10,969 nt of DNA from an uncultured Chitinophaga sp. (GCF_937874145.1 NZ_CALNBI010000255.1:1-10969); one strand, 5' to 3'. Shown: positions 1 through 7,452, counted from the first letter of the stretch. Program-made: numbers and translations. Notes: generated by a model not told the origin, from the sequence alone.

Positions 1-351
1 GATAAATCCATGGGTCATGTTCTCGTTGATCTTTTTGATGTCGGCGATGGGATAACGGGAAGTAAGGCCGGTCGGATACCCGTTTTCTTTCACGATCACC
101 GCATAAGGGTGGCCGTAACTGAGCGCGAGCTCTTCCAGGGATTTTTGGGTGAAGGCATTGCATTCCTGCAGCGCCACTACATCCGGGCGATGGGTTTTCA
201 CCCAATCCACGAACACTTGTTTCCCCTTGGTGGTGTCTTTCACCATGCCTTCGAGGATATTGTAACTGAGGACCCTCAAGGTGTCCTGCGCGCCCGCGGA
301 AAGCGCGGCGAGCAGGAGGAGGCATACGGTGATGGAGCTATTTCTTTTCAT
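1..351 (-). CDS. Secreted endonuclease/exonuclease/phosphatase (EEP) family hydrolase, N-terminal part
   Basis: Only the first 117 residues are visible; the gene runs off the left edge. The start ATG at 351-349 is followed by a short signal peptide (MKRN, then a Leu/Ala-rich core, likely cut after AGA, residue 21), so the product is exported to periplasm or surface. The mature part opens with LRVLSYNIL (Asn31, the metal-ligand Asn of the EEP fold), then PDVVALQEC (Glu63, the metal-binding Glu), then GYPTGLTSRYPI, matching the usual G-x-x-I/L-x-SR motif. The family cleaves phosphodiesters or phosphomonoesters with Mg2+ (DNase I, sphingomyelinase, inositol phosphatase and relatives). The catalytic His and Asp pairs expected further on lie outside the window, so activity and substrate cannot be judged. 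It starts 4 bp after the SusD stop, so it is almost certainly co-transcribed and perhaps translationally coupled. The family call is firm; the substrate is unknown. Confidence 0.88.
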   Translation of the reverse strand, partial: MKRNSSITVCLLLLAALSAGAQDTLRVLSYNILEGMVKDTTKGKQVFVDWVKTHRPDVVALQECNAFTQKSLEELALSYGHPYAVIVKENGYPTGLTSRYPIADIKKINENMTHGFI

Positions 352-355
352 GATG

Positions 356-1867
356 TTATTGGTTATAGGCTGGATTGGTGAGGATGCCGTTGGAGCGCAT
401 CACTTCTTTGTCAGGGATCGGGTAGAATTCGTGGTAGGGCATGGCGTTTTCCTTGATCACGGGATATTCTTCCGCGATGGTTTCGCTGATCCTGCTGAAC
501 CACTCGCCCCAGCGCACGAGGTCCCATTTCCGGCCGTATTCGCCCATCAGCTCGCGGGCGCGTTCCTTCTTCACTTCTTCCAGGAATTCGGCCTTGCCGG
601 GATAGGTGGTCAATTCGAAATCGACGCTGGCGCGGGATTTCACGTCGTTGATGCATTGCATGGCCAGATCGGTGTTCCCCAGTTCATTGGCGGCTTCGGC
701 GAGCATCAGCAATGCGTCGGCATACCGGAACACTTTCTGGTTGTTGCCGTCGGCGATGTTGGTCATGCCGGGATACCAGAATTTGGGCCCCATCCAGGGC
801 TTGCCGGTGCCGTTGTTGGCCATGGGCCGCTTGAACCAGGTGCCGTTGTAGGAATAAGCCAGGATGATTTCCTTGCGCGGGTCTTCCAGCTCGTACAGCG
901 ACATCATATATTCCGAAGGCGTAACCGAGTTGAACGGATTGGCCGCACTGCCCAGCTCCGGGATGTTCACCCCGTCGTAAGTACTGGTGCCGGAGGCTTT
1001 GGTAGGGGTGAAGAAGGCTGCCACCTGGGAGGTTTTCTTCAAGCCGGCGGCCGACCACGTATACTGCACCTCGAAAATAGATTCCGGGGTGTTCTTGTTC
1101 CGGAAGTACGTATCCGTCAGCGGGTATTGCACCAGCTGGCCGTAGATTTTACGGATTTCTTCCATAGCGTCCGCGCAGGTGGTGTAATCCTTGTTCCACA
1201 GCGCGAGCTTGCCGATCAGCATATACGCCATGGGCGCGGAAATGCGGTTGTCTTTCACTTCCGACGTACGCGTCATCGGCAGGTGCGGTGCGTATTCCTT
1301 GAGCTCGTTGATCAGCTTTGTACGGGTTTCGCTGGCGCTCATCCGGCCGAGTTTCGCGATGGCTTCCAGGGCGCTCAGGCTGTTGACGTCGTCGGTATAA
1401 AAGGGCACATCGCCGAAGGAGCTGGTGAGGATGTAATAATACAACGCGCGCAGTGCCACCGCTTCGCCCTTCAGCGCGGGCTTGCGGTCCTCTGGGATCG
1501 CGGAATTGTCGATACCGGCGATGGCGGCGTTGCAGTACATCACGCCACGGTAGCAGGCGGTCCAGATATTATCGCCCATACCAGGATTGGCAGGGGAAAT
1601 TTCCAGCTTGGCGTCGAGGTTGGATGAGTTGAGGAAAGCCAGGTCGGTCACCGATTCGACGGCGATCATAAGATCCTGCGCGAATATATTGGTCAGGTCG
1701 ATATAACAGCCGTTCAGCGCGGCGATGGCCTGGTTCTCGTTTTTGAAGAACCCGCCGCCGTCCACGAAGCTGTGCGGTTTTTCTTCCAGCAGTTTGCTGC
1801 AACCGCCCAGCGCGAGCGCGCCGCCGATGAACAACATGGGAAGTATGCGGAGTTTGTTCGTTTTCAT
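356..1867 (-). CDS. SusD/RagB-like outer-membrane nutrient-binding lipoprotein
   Basis: 503 residues, a usual SusD length. It starts with a lipoprotein signal peptide: MKTNKLR, a hydrophobic core, then the lipobox LGGC with Cys23 as the lipidated residue. After Cys comes SKLLEEKP, resembling the acidic export signal that sends Bacteroidota lipoproteins to the cell surface. The N-terminal SusD domain follows (about 24-220; ALRALYYYILTSSFGDVPF at 138-156 is typical). The C-terminal RagB/SusD domain includes RYADALLMLAEAANELG (381-397), RARELMGEYGRKWDLVRWGEW (436-456) and the terminal YPIPDKEV...GILTNPAY, all classic family signatures. The protein caps the SusC barrel and binds substrate outside the cell. 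It lies 11 bp after the SusC stop and 4 bp before the EEP gene. No Shine-Dalgarno is seen, as is normal in this phylum. The substrate cannot be read from the sequence. Confidence 0.96.
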   Translation of the reverse strand: MKTNKLRILPMLFIGGALALGGCSKLLEEKPHSFVDGGGFFKNENQAIAALNGCYIDLTNIFAQDLMIAVESVTDLAFLNSSNLDAKLEISPANPGMGDNIWTACYRGVMYCNAAIAGIDNSAIPEDRKPALKGEAVALRALYYYILTSSFGDVPFYTDDVNSLSALEAIAKLGRMSASETRTKLINELKEYAPHLPMTRTSEVKDNRISAPMAYMLIGKLALWNKDYTTCADAMEEIRKIYGQLVQYPLTDTYFRNKNTPESIFEVQYTWSAAGLKKTSQVAAFFTPTKASGTSTYDGVNIPELGSAANPFNSVTPSEYMMSLYELEDPRKEIILAYSYNGTWFKRPMANNGTGKPWMGPKFWYPGMTNIADGNNQKVFRYADALLMLAEAANELGNTDLAMQCINDVKSRASVDFELTTYPGKAEFLEEVKKERARELMGEYGRKWDLVRWGEWFSRISETIAEEYPVIKENAMPYHEFYPIPDKEVMRSNGILTNPAYNQ

Positions 1868-1878
1868 GTCTGGTGTTT

Positions 1879-4800
1879 TTAGAATTTCAGTTCTGCGCTA
1901 AAAGTGATCGTTCTGCTGGTCGGATATGCACCGTTGTCCATCCTGCGGATCGTGGAACCGCCGCTCTGGGTCGATACTTCAGGGTCATAACCGTTGTAAT
2001 GCTTCCAGAGGTAGAGGTTGTTGCCCGTGAGCGCCAGGTACAGCGATTGCAGCCTTTTGCCGGTGATATTGCTCAGGTTGACGGGATACCCGATCGATAC
2101 GTTCTTCAGCCGCAGGAACGTGGCGTCGTGCAGGAAGCGGTCGTTCGGGATATCGTCTTTCGAATCCGCCCGCGGGTAATCCGAATCCGGGTTGCGCACC
2201 GGGTGCCAGGCGTTCACCATGTAACGGAACTGGTTGCTGAGGTAAGTTCCCGTTCCCATGAACAATTCGGTGGGATTGTAAATCTTGCCGCCGAGGGAAT
2301 AGTTGAAATAGAACGAGAAGCTGATCTTCTTATACCGGAAACTATTCTGGATACCGCCGTATACATGAGGATCGGCGTTGCCGAGATAGATAAGGTCGTT
2401 GTTGTCGAGCACGCCGTCTTTATTCTGGTCGATATAACGCTGGCGGCCGGGCTGGTAGAAGTTCACGGCGGAGGATGCGTATTCCTTCGTCTCTTTGTTC
2501 TTTTCTATCTCAGCCGTATTCTTCCAGACGCCGGCGTATTGCATGCCCCAGAGCGCGTTGAGCGGACGGCCCTTCACGTAGCCATACATCATATATTGTG
2601 CGCCATAGGGGTTGTCGTACACCGACACCCTTTCCAGCCCGCCGATGTCTTCCACGCGCTGTGAGTTATGCGCAGCGGTCACGGAGGTGGACCAGGAGAA
2701 ATTCTTCCGGCGGATGTTTTCGTGGTTCACGGTGAGCTCTATCCCGCGGTTGGAAGTTTTGCCGATGTTGGCCAGGCGCGAGCCAAAACCAACGTGGGTG
2801 GGCAGTTGCACCGTCAGCAGCAGGTCGGAAGTGGAGCTCTGGTAAGCTTCCAGCACGATGTCGAGCCGCTTATTGAAGAACGACAGGTCGAGGCCGGCGT
2901 TGTAGGTGGTGGTCTTTTCCCAGGTGAGGCCTTCGTTGGCGATGCGCGAAGGATAGTAGGCCACGGGCTGCGCGCCATTGAACAGGTAGCCGCCGGTGGT
3001 GGACGAAAGCCTGGACAGCGCCTGGTAGCGGCTGATAGCGTCGTTGCCGGAAGTGCCGGCGCTGAGGCGGAACGAGAGCGTGCTCAGTTTGGAGAAGCGT
3101 TCCATGAAGGGCTCGCTGCTGATGTTCCACTTGAAGGCGGCGGAGGGGAAGAAGGCCCATTTGTTGTCGGCGGAGAAATTGGAAGCCCCGTCGCGGCGCA
3201 TGGTGGCGGTGAGGTAGTACCGTCCGCGGTAGTTGTAGTTGGCGCGGGCGAGATGGCTCATCCGGCCGAGGGTTTCCAGGGAGGAAGCGAGGTTGATCGT
3301 TTCCTTGGAAGGCAGCGCGCCGAGGTCGTTGTTCTCGATGTCGTCGATGAAATACCCCTGCCCGCTGGCCGTCATGTTGTTGTAACGGCGTTTCTGCACG
3401 GTGAATCCGTACATCGCGTCGAAGTTATGATGGCGGTTGAATGTCCTTTTATATGTGATGGTGTTTTCGTTCAGCAGGTTGTTTTCCGCGTAGCTGCTTT
3501 TATACGCCAGGCCGCCGGAATTGGCGTTCATACGGGTAGGCATGGTGGATGGCGTGTACTGGTCGTTGGCCCGCGAAAAATCCGAATAGGAAATGGTGGA
3601 CCGGATTAGCAGGTTTTTGATCGGCGTCACTTCCAGGTAGGCCATGGAACTAAGGCTCTTTTCCAGGCGGTCGTTCGTGCGCAGCAAAACGTTGGCGAGC
3701 GGCGAGTCGAACAAGGTGCCGCTGTACCATTGGGAGTTCCAGTCGTTGAAGCTGCCATCCGGTTTGTAGGCGGGAATGGTAGGGGAGAGGAAGATGGTGG
3801 AACGGTACCACAAAGTCTGTGTTCCCACATCGGCGTTGTTCAGCGCCCGGTCCACGTTCGAATAGTTGAAGCGTACGCCGGCTTTTACATGCTGGCTGAT
3901 GGTGCGGTCGAGGTTCAGGCGAACCTGGTAGCGCTTCATGCCGCTGTTTTTGATAATGCCCTGGTTGTTGTTATAGTTGACGGAAAAGTAATATTGCGTG
4001 GCCTTGTCGCCGCCGGTGGCCGACAGCGTGAGGTTGTGGTAAGGCGCTCTGCGCGTGATCTCCTGCGTCCAGTTGGTGCCGGTGCCGAGGGAGAGCGGGT
4101 CGGGATAAGGATATTCTTCCAGCGGCTTGGTCTGGTTGGCCGTGCTGGCGAAGTAGTACCGGTCGTTCTGCAGCTGCGCGAACTCGGTGGCGTTCATGAG
4201 GTCGAGGTAACGGGGCAGCTCGGAAAAGCCTACGTCGTTGCGCAGCGTGAAATTGGTTTTCCCTTTTTTGTCGCCGCCGGATTTGGTGGTGATAATGATA
4301 ACGCCGTTGCTGCCGCGGGAGCCGTAAATCGCCGTGGAAGATGCGTCTTTCAGCACGCTGATGGACTCGATGTCGGAGGGGTTCAGCTCATTAAGCGAAG
4401 TGATGGCGTCCATCAGCCCGTCCACGATATACAGCGGTTCGTTGCTGGCCGTGATGGATCGGGTGCCGCGGATGCGGACGGTGGTGCCCGAACCGGGTTC
4501 CCCGTCTGCCGAAACAAATTCCGCACCGGCGATGCGCCCCTGCAGCATCTGGTCCACCCTGCCCACGGGCACATCCGCCAGGTCAGACATCTTCACCGAC
4601 GAAACGGCGCCAGTGAGGTCTTTTTTCGCCACGGAACCGTACCCGATCACCACTACTTCGTTCACGCTTTTGTTGGACGGCGCGAGCTTCACGACCAGCG
4701 GGGTTTTAATGTCCTTCACCGCCAGCACTTTCCTTTCAAAACCAAGATAGGAAATGAACAGGATGTCTTTGCCGTCGGCTTCGATGGTGAATTCGCCTTT

Positions 4801-5292
4801 CTCGTTGGTCTGCACGCCGCGGCTGGTGCCCGCAACGGCTACGGTGGCCCCGGGCAGCGGGTTGCCTTCTTCGTCCGTCACGCGGCCCTTTACCGGCGGC
4901 GCTTTGGACTGGCTGCCGGCGGTCGCCGGCGAAGGATCGGTGGCCCGCAGCCGTTCCTTGATCGTGATGGTTTTGTTGTTGATTTCGTAATCGATCGGCT
5001 GGCCGCTCATGATGGTGGTCAGGAAAGTGGCCACCGGCATGTTGCGCGCGTCTACATTCACCGGACTGGTTTTTTCCAGCAGCGAGACGTTGTAGAACAC
5101 GACGTAGCCTGTCTGTTTTTCGAGCCGGGCGAAGATCTCCTTGAAGGAGAGCTGCCGTCCCGTCATGGAAATGGTCTGGGCGGTAACCCTGGCCTGCACC
5201 TGCAGGGAGAGGACTGTCGCCAGCATAAAGATCAGCTTCATGACTGTCAGTTTAGGTTTCATTCGAAGTTTTCGCAAGTTAAAGTGAGACAT
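1879..5292 (-). CDS. SusC/RagA-family TonB-dependent outer-membrane transporter with N-terminal STN signalling domain
   Basis: 1137 residues. Order: signal peptide (about 11-39, cut near VQA or VTA), STN domain (about 45-113; SFKEIFARLEKQTGYVVFY), carboxypeptidase-regulatory-like beta-sandwich (about 133-205; GRVTDEEGNPLPGATV...SYLGF), the EVVVIGYG box (212-219), plug (about 212-340 with LQGRIAGAEF, VRIRG, PLYIVDG, SISVLKDASSTAIYGSRG and GVIIITTKSG), then a 22-strand-type barrel ending in the aromatic terminus ELKF. It imports a substrate through the outer membrane using TonB energy, together with SusD. The STN domain is the part that in Fec-type systems contacts periplasmic FecR, so this is a transducer as well as a transporter, which agrees with the FecR and sigma genes just upstream. 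The start at 5292 is the longest; Met at 5262 (MKPKLTV) or 5241 (MKLIF) would give a more ordinary signal peptide, and I slightly favour 5262. The frame is complete with no disruption. Confidence 0.96.
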   Translation of the reverse strand: MSHFNLRKLRMKPKLTVMKLIFMLATVLSLQVQARVTAQTISMTGRQLSFKEIFARLEKQTGYVVFYNVSLLEKTSPVNVDARNMPVATFLTTIMSGQPIDYEINNKTITIKERLRATDPSPATAGSQSKAPPVKGRVTDEEGNPLPGATVAVAGTSRGVQTNEKGEFTIEADGKDILFISYLGFERKVLAVKDIKTPLVVKLAPSNKSVNEVVVIGYGSVAKKDLTGAVSSVKMSDLADVPVGRVDQMLQGRIAGAEFVSADGEPGSGTTVRIRGTRSITASNEPLYIVDGLMDAITSLNELNPSDIESISVLKDASSTAIYGSRGSNGVIIITTKSGGDKKGKTNFTLRNDVGFSELPRYLDLMNATEFAQLQNDRYYFASTANQTKPLEEYPYPDPLSLGTGTNWTQEITRRAPYHNLTLSATGGDKATQYYFSVNYNNNQGIIKNSGMKRYQVRLNLDRTISQHVKAGVRFNYSNVDRALNNADVGTQTLWYRSTIFLSPTIPAYKPDGSFNDWNSQWYSGTLFDSPLANVLLRTNDRLEKSLSSMAYLEVTPIKNLLIRSTISYSDFSRANDQYTPSTMPTRMNANSGGLAYKSSYAENNLLNENTITYKRTFNRHHNFDAMYGFTVQKRRYNNMTASGQGYFIDDIENNDLGALPSKETINLASSLETLGRMSHLARANYNYRGRYYLTATMRRDGASNFSADNKWAFFPSAAFKWNISSEPFMERFSKLSTLSFRLSAGTSGNDAISRYQALSRLSSTTGGYLFNGAQPVAYYPSRIANEGLTWEKTTTYNAGLDLSFFNKRLDIVLEAYQSSTSDLLLTVQLPTHVGFGSRLANIGKTSNRGIELTVNHENIRRKNFSWSTSVTAAHNSQRVEDIGGLERVSVYDNPYGAQYMMYGYVKGRPLNALWGMQYAGVWKNTAEIEKNKETKEYASSAVNFYQPGRQRYIDQNKDGVLDNNDLIYLGNADPHVYGGIQNSFRYKKISFSFYFNYSLGGKIYNPTELFMGTGTYLSNQFRYMVNAWHPVRNPDSDYPRADSKDDIPNDRFLHDATFLRLKNVSIGYPVNLSNITGKRLQSLYLALTGNNLYLWKHYNGYDPEVSTQSGGSTIRRMDNGAYPTSRTITFSAELKF

Positions 5293-5311
5293 GATCCGTT
5301 GTCAAGGATTT

Positions 5312-5328
5312 AAAAGGCATGGGATGCC
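5312..5328 (-). terminator. Small hairpin with T-run between fecR and susC (possible weak terminator or attenuator)
   Basis: On the minus strand GGCAT-CCC-ATGCC is followed directly by TTTT: a perfect 5-bp stem with a 3-nt loop (stem-loop 5316-5328, T-run 5312-5315). It ends 19 bp before the longest susC start codon. The stem is short for an intrinsic terminator, so at most partial termination or a leader structure affecting susC translation is plausible. It may also be chance. Confidence 0.25.
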
Positions 5329-5335
5329 CGGCCTC

Positions 5336-5346
5336 AACCAGTGGTT
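5336..5346. promoter_or_regulatory. 11-bp palindrome in the fecR-susC gap (candidate operator or promoter element)
   Basis: AACCA-G-TGGTT is a perfect inverted repeat of 5-bp arms around one base, 44 bp upstream of the longest susC start. The 90-bp gap (5293-5382) is the only room for a separate susC promoter, and no TAnnTTTG housekeeping box is visible in it. That would fit control by the ECF sigma factor encoded two genes upstream, but the recognition sequence of that sigma factor is unknown. The palindrome is seen; its function is inferred. Confidence 0.3.
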
Positions 5347-5382
5347 TCGGCGTACGGGCGTGGAATTGCCGGTTTGGAAATT

Positions 5383-6522
5383 TTATGGTGTGATGATCAG
5401 CTTCCTGCCTTCGAGCCTGCAATGCACATCGGATATAGCCAGTATCCGCGTGATCTGCTGGAGGGAAAGGCCGCGTTCCATTTTGCCGCCGAACCGCAAA
5501 GGCGGTACGCCGTTCTCGTAGACGACATCTATATCGTACCAGCGTTCGAGCTGGTTCATGACTTCGCGGATATCGGCATTTTCAAAGTTGAACATGCCGT
5601 TCCGCCAGGCCGTTACCTGCAGCGTGTCCGCTTTCAGTACCCGCAACGCCGTGCCTTCCACTTGCGCCTGCTCGCCGGGCTGCAGCACTTTCTGGTTGAC
5701 GGCCACCTTGCCCTGGAGCAGCGTGGCGGCGATTTGCGCGTCATTTCCGTAAGCAGATACGTTGAAGCGCGTACCCAGCACCAGCACCTCCGTTTTCCCG
5801 CCCGCTTTCACCCGGAAAGGCTTGTTGGCCATCGGCGTGATCTCGAAGTAAGCTTCCCCATGCAGTTCCACGGTTCGGTCGGATTTATCGAAACGCGTCG
5901 GGTACCGCAGGCTGCTGGCGGCATTCAGCCACACGCCCGATCCATCCGGGAGGGTTACGCGGAACACGCGGCCGCGGGGCGTGGTGAGCGTATTGAAAGT
6001 GGCCTCGCCGGTTTGCACATTATCGTAAGCCAGCGCTCCGCCAGACAATTTGACCGTTGCGCCGCCCTGCCGGGCGATCACGCCCTGAGACTGGCTGTCG
6101 AGCGGGATGGAATGCCCGTCGCCCAATGTGAGAATGGCGCCTTCGGCCGCTGGCAAAATATCCTGCACCGCCGTTGGGCTAACCGCAACGGCCTTTGTGG
6201 ATGACGGCTGCCGCAGCTCCCGGATGCCGAAGTAGGCCAGCGCCAGCACTGCCGCCGCCGCCGCGGGAATGCGCAGTATGCGGTACAGCGATCTGCGTTT
6301 GGCCGGACGGGCCTGCGCCTGCAGGATGATAGACAGGATCTCGTTGGCGCGCCCGTCATCGACCGGCTTGCCGCTGGTGTCCGAAACGATGGCTTCGTCC
6401 AGCAGCCGTTGGAGGTCGGCGTCGTGGTCCGGCGTGGCCAGGAGGGCGTACAGCTCCTGTTTTTCCTGTTGCGTACAGGACCCCGACAGCAGTTTATGGA
6501 ACAACTCGTCTAGTCTGGACAT
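5383..6522 (-). CDS. FecR-family anti-sigma factor (inner-membrane signal transducer)
   Basis: 379 residues. The cytoplasmic N-terminus (about 1-82; LDELFHKLLSGSCTQQEKQELYALL) is the sigma-binding segment. One membrane helix lies at about 84-101 (IPAAAAAVLALAYFGI). The periplasmic part holds the FecR domain (about 178-275: TPRGRVFRVTLPDGSGVWLNAASSLRYP, GEAYFEI, PFRVKAG, VLGTRFNVSAY) and a C-terminal DUF4974-like domain (about 309-377: FNFENADIREVMNQLERWYD, ending LIITP). The latter resembles an STN fold and is the expected contact for the STN domain of SusC. Its role is to hold the ECF sigma factor encoded next door until the transporter signals substrate. The 80-bp gap to the sigma gene (6523-6602) shows no clear -7 box, so the two are probably co-transcribed. 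Nothing is missing from the family pattern. Confidence 0.95.
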   Translation of the reverse strand: MSRLDELFHKLLSGSCTQQEKQELYALLATPDHDADLQRLLDEAIVSDTSGKPVDDGRANEILSIILQAQARPAKRRSLYRILRIPAAAAAVLALAYFGIRELRQPSSTKAVAVSPTAVQDILPAAEGAILTLGDGHSIPLDSQSQGVIARQGGATVKLSGGALAYDNVQTGEATFNTLTTPRGRVFRVTLPDGSGVWLNAASSLRYPTRFDKSDRTVELHGEAYFEITPMANKPFRVKAGGKTEVLVLGTRFNVSAYGNDAQIAATLLQGKVAVNQKVLQPGEQAQVEGTALRVLKADTLQVTAWRNGMFNFENADIREVMNQLERWYDIDVVYENGVPPLRFGGKMERGLSLQQITRILAISDVHCRLEGRKLIITP

Positions 6523-6602
6523 TCGGTGATTGGTTGTGCGTTCTAATAAAGGAGACAGTAAAAAATCGGGAGCGGGTCAGCCGGCGGAAAAATAATTTTC
6601 AT

Positions 6603-7202
6603 TCATAATATTCCCTTAACAATAGTCAGGGCCGCCCAGGCGCCGAGGTGCGAAACGCAGTATACGCGGATGAACTGCATGGCGTCCGATAAATGGCGTT
6701 TTACGGTTTCGGGGGACAGGTTCAGCTCCATGGCGGCTTCTTCGCGCTTGAGGCCATGTTCTTTGATAAGGCTATACACTTTCTTCTGCTGGGGCGGAAG
6801 CCGGTCCACGGCCTGCCGGAGCACTTTGCGGTATTCTTTTTCCTGCAGGATGGCGGCGGGATTGTCGGAACAGGGGAAGGAATAGTCTTCCTGGCCGGTT
6901 AACGGCGCTGCCTGCATGCGCATGGCGGTTTGTTTGAGTAGATTGAAGAGATGGTTGCGGGTGATGGTGAAGAGCCAGGCCGTGAAATGCTCGATCTGCG
7001 GCAATTGTTCCCGCTTCAGCCAGACTTTCAGGAATACGTCCAGCAGCACTTCTTCGGCAAGGGCTTCCGAATCGGTCACTTTGTAAGCGATCGCGTACAC
7101 TTTGTTCCGGAAATGATGGAACACTTCGCTGAAAGCCCTTTCATCGCCTTCCGCAACAGCTTGCAACAAGCCCCGCCCGATATCTTCTTTCCGCTCAGAC
7201 AT
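6603..7202 (-). CDS. ECF RNA polymerase sigma factor (sigma-70 family, Bacteroidota FecI-like)
   Basis: 199 residues. Sigma region 2 spans about 24-91 (FSEVFHHFRNKVYAIAYKV...AEEVLLDVFLKVW...HFTAWLFTITRNHLFNLLK) and binds core polymerase and the -10 element. A variable linker (about 92-122) follows, then region 4 (about 124-180; RLPPQQKKVYSLIKEHGLKREEAAMELNLSPETVKRHLSDAMQFIR) with the helix-turn-helix at about 151-179 that reads the -35 element. It should direct polymerase to its target promoter, most simply that of the SusC-SusD-EEP genes downstream, and be held inactive by the neighbouring FecR protein. The last 20 residues (VYCVSHLGAWAALTIVKGIL) are hydrophobic, an extension beyond region 4. 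The ATG at 7202 is preceded 17 bp upstream by a good -7 box, which supports this start. The targets are inferred from position only. Confidence 0.95.
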   Translation of the reverse strand: MSERKEDIGRGLLQAVAEGDERAFSEVFHHFRNKVYAIAYKVTDSEALAEEVLLDVFLKVWLKREQLPQIEHFTAWLFTITRNHLFNLLKQTAMRMQAAPLTGQEDYSFPCSDNPAAILQEKEYRKVLRQAVDRLPPQQKKVYSLIKEHGLKREEAAMELNLSPETVKRHLSDAMQFIRVYCVSHLGAWAALTIVKGIL

Positions 7203-7219
7203 CCAATGAATTTAGTTTG

Positions 7220-7227
7220 CAAATATA
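7220..7227 (-). promoter_or_regulatory. Bacteroidota-type promoter -7 box for the sigma factor gene
   Basis: On the minus strand TATATTTG exactly fits the TAnnTTTG -7 consensus of Bacteroidota primary sigma promoters. It ends 17 bp before the ATG at 7202, which would give an untranslated leader of only about 10-14 nt. No convincing TTTG -33 box is present at the usual distance; that region is instead taken by an inverted repeat (7235-7254). A housekeeping-type promoter for the regulator fits constitutive low-level sigma/FecR expression. Confidence 0.55.
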
Positions 7228-7234
7228 ATTTCGC

Positions 7235-7254
7235 CGGCTGGAAACTGACAGCCG
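7235..7254. promoter_or_regulatory. Inverted repeat over the -33 region of the sigma gene promoter (candidate operator)
   Basis: CGGCTG, 8 bases, CAGCCG: perfect 6-bp arms, beginning 7 bp upstream of the -7 box at 7220-7227. It covers the place where a -33 element would be, a typical position for a repressor or activator site. Alternatively, part of it is the upstream promoter element. No T-run follows, so it is not a terminator. Confidence 0.35.
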
Positions 7255-7356
7255 TCCTTAATGCGGTCTCATGTCGCGCCCCCGGTCCGGAAACCGCTAA
7301 AAACGGCCGGTGGCTTGCAATTAACGTGGAAAAACACCCCGACTTATAGTGCCGGA

Positions 7357-7373
7357 ATTAACGATAAGTTAAT
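7357..7373. repeat. AT-rich inverted repeat in the 250-bp gap between the surface-protein gene and the sigma gene
   Basis: ATTAAC-GATAA-GTTAAT: perfect 6-bp arms with a 5-bp spacer. The outer GG...CC can extend the pairing with a bulge on each side. A T-run (7376-7380) follows on the plus strand only, where there is no gene, so it does not look like the terminator of the minus-strand surface-protein gene ending at 7453. An AATTAACG core recurs at 7319-7326 and 7356-7363. The remainder of the gap (7203-7452) shows nothing else I can support. Confidence 0.3.
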
Positions 7374-7452
7374 CCTTTTTGATTTTGGTCTGACCTGTTT
7401 CCGGGCAAAAAATACGAAAATTAATGACAAGGGGAAATTTCTAAAGGTTTCC

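Noticed and set aside
281..1627. Long plus-strand open frame (448 codons) opposite susD
   Set aside because: It lies fully antisense to a clear SusD gene, matches no family I recognise, and is explained by G/C-rich third positions removing stop codons on the opposite strand.
3730..5313. Plus-strand open frame of 527 codons opposite susC
   Set aside because: Antisense to the STN, plug and early barrel of SusC. The product is a low-complexity Gly/Val/Arg/His-rich sequence typical of a shadow frame.
6555..6570. T-run on the minus strand in the sigma-fecR gap as a terminator
   Set aside because: No stable stem precedes it; only 3-bp pairings are possible. Sigma and fecR are expected to be co-transcribed.
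7433..7452. GGAAA...TTTCC pairing just after the surface-protein stop as its terminator
   Set aside because: Five weak pairs around a 10-base loop and no T-run at the right place; too weak to support.
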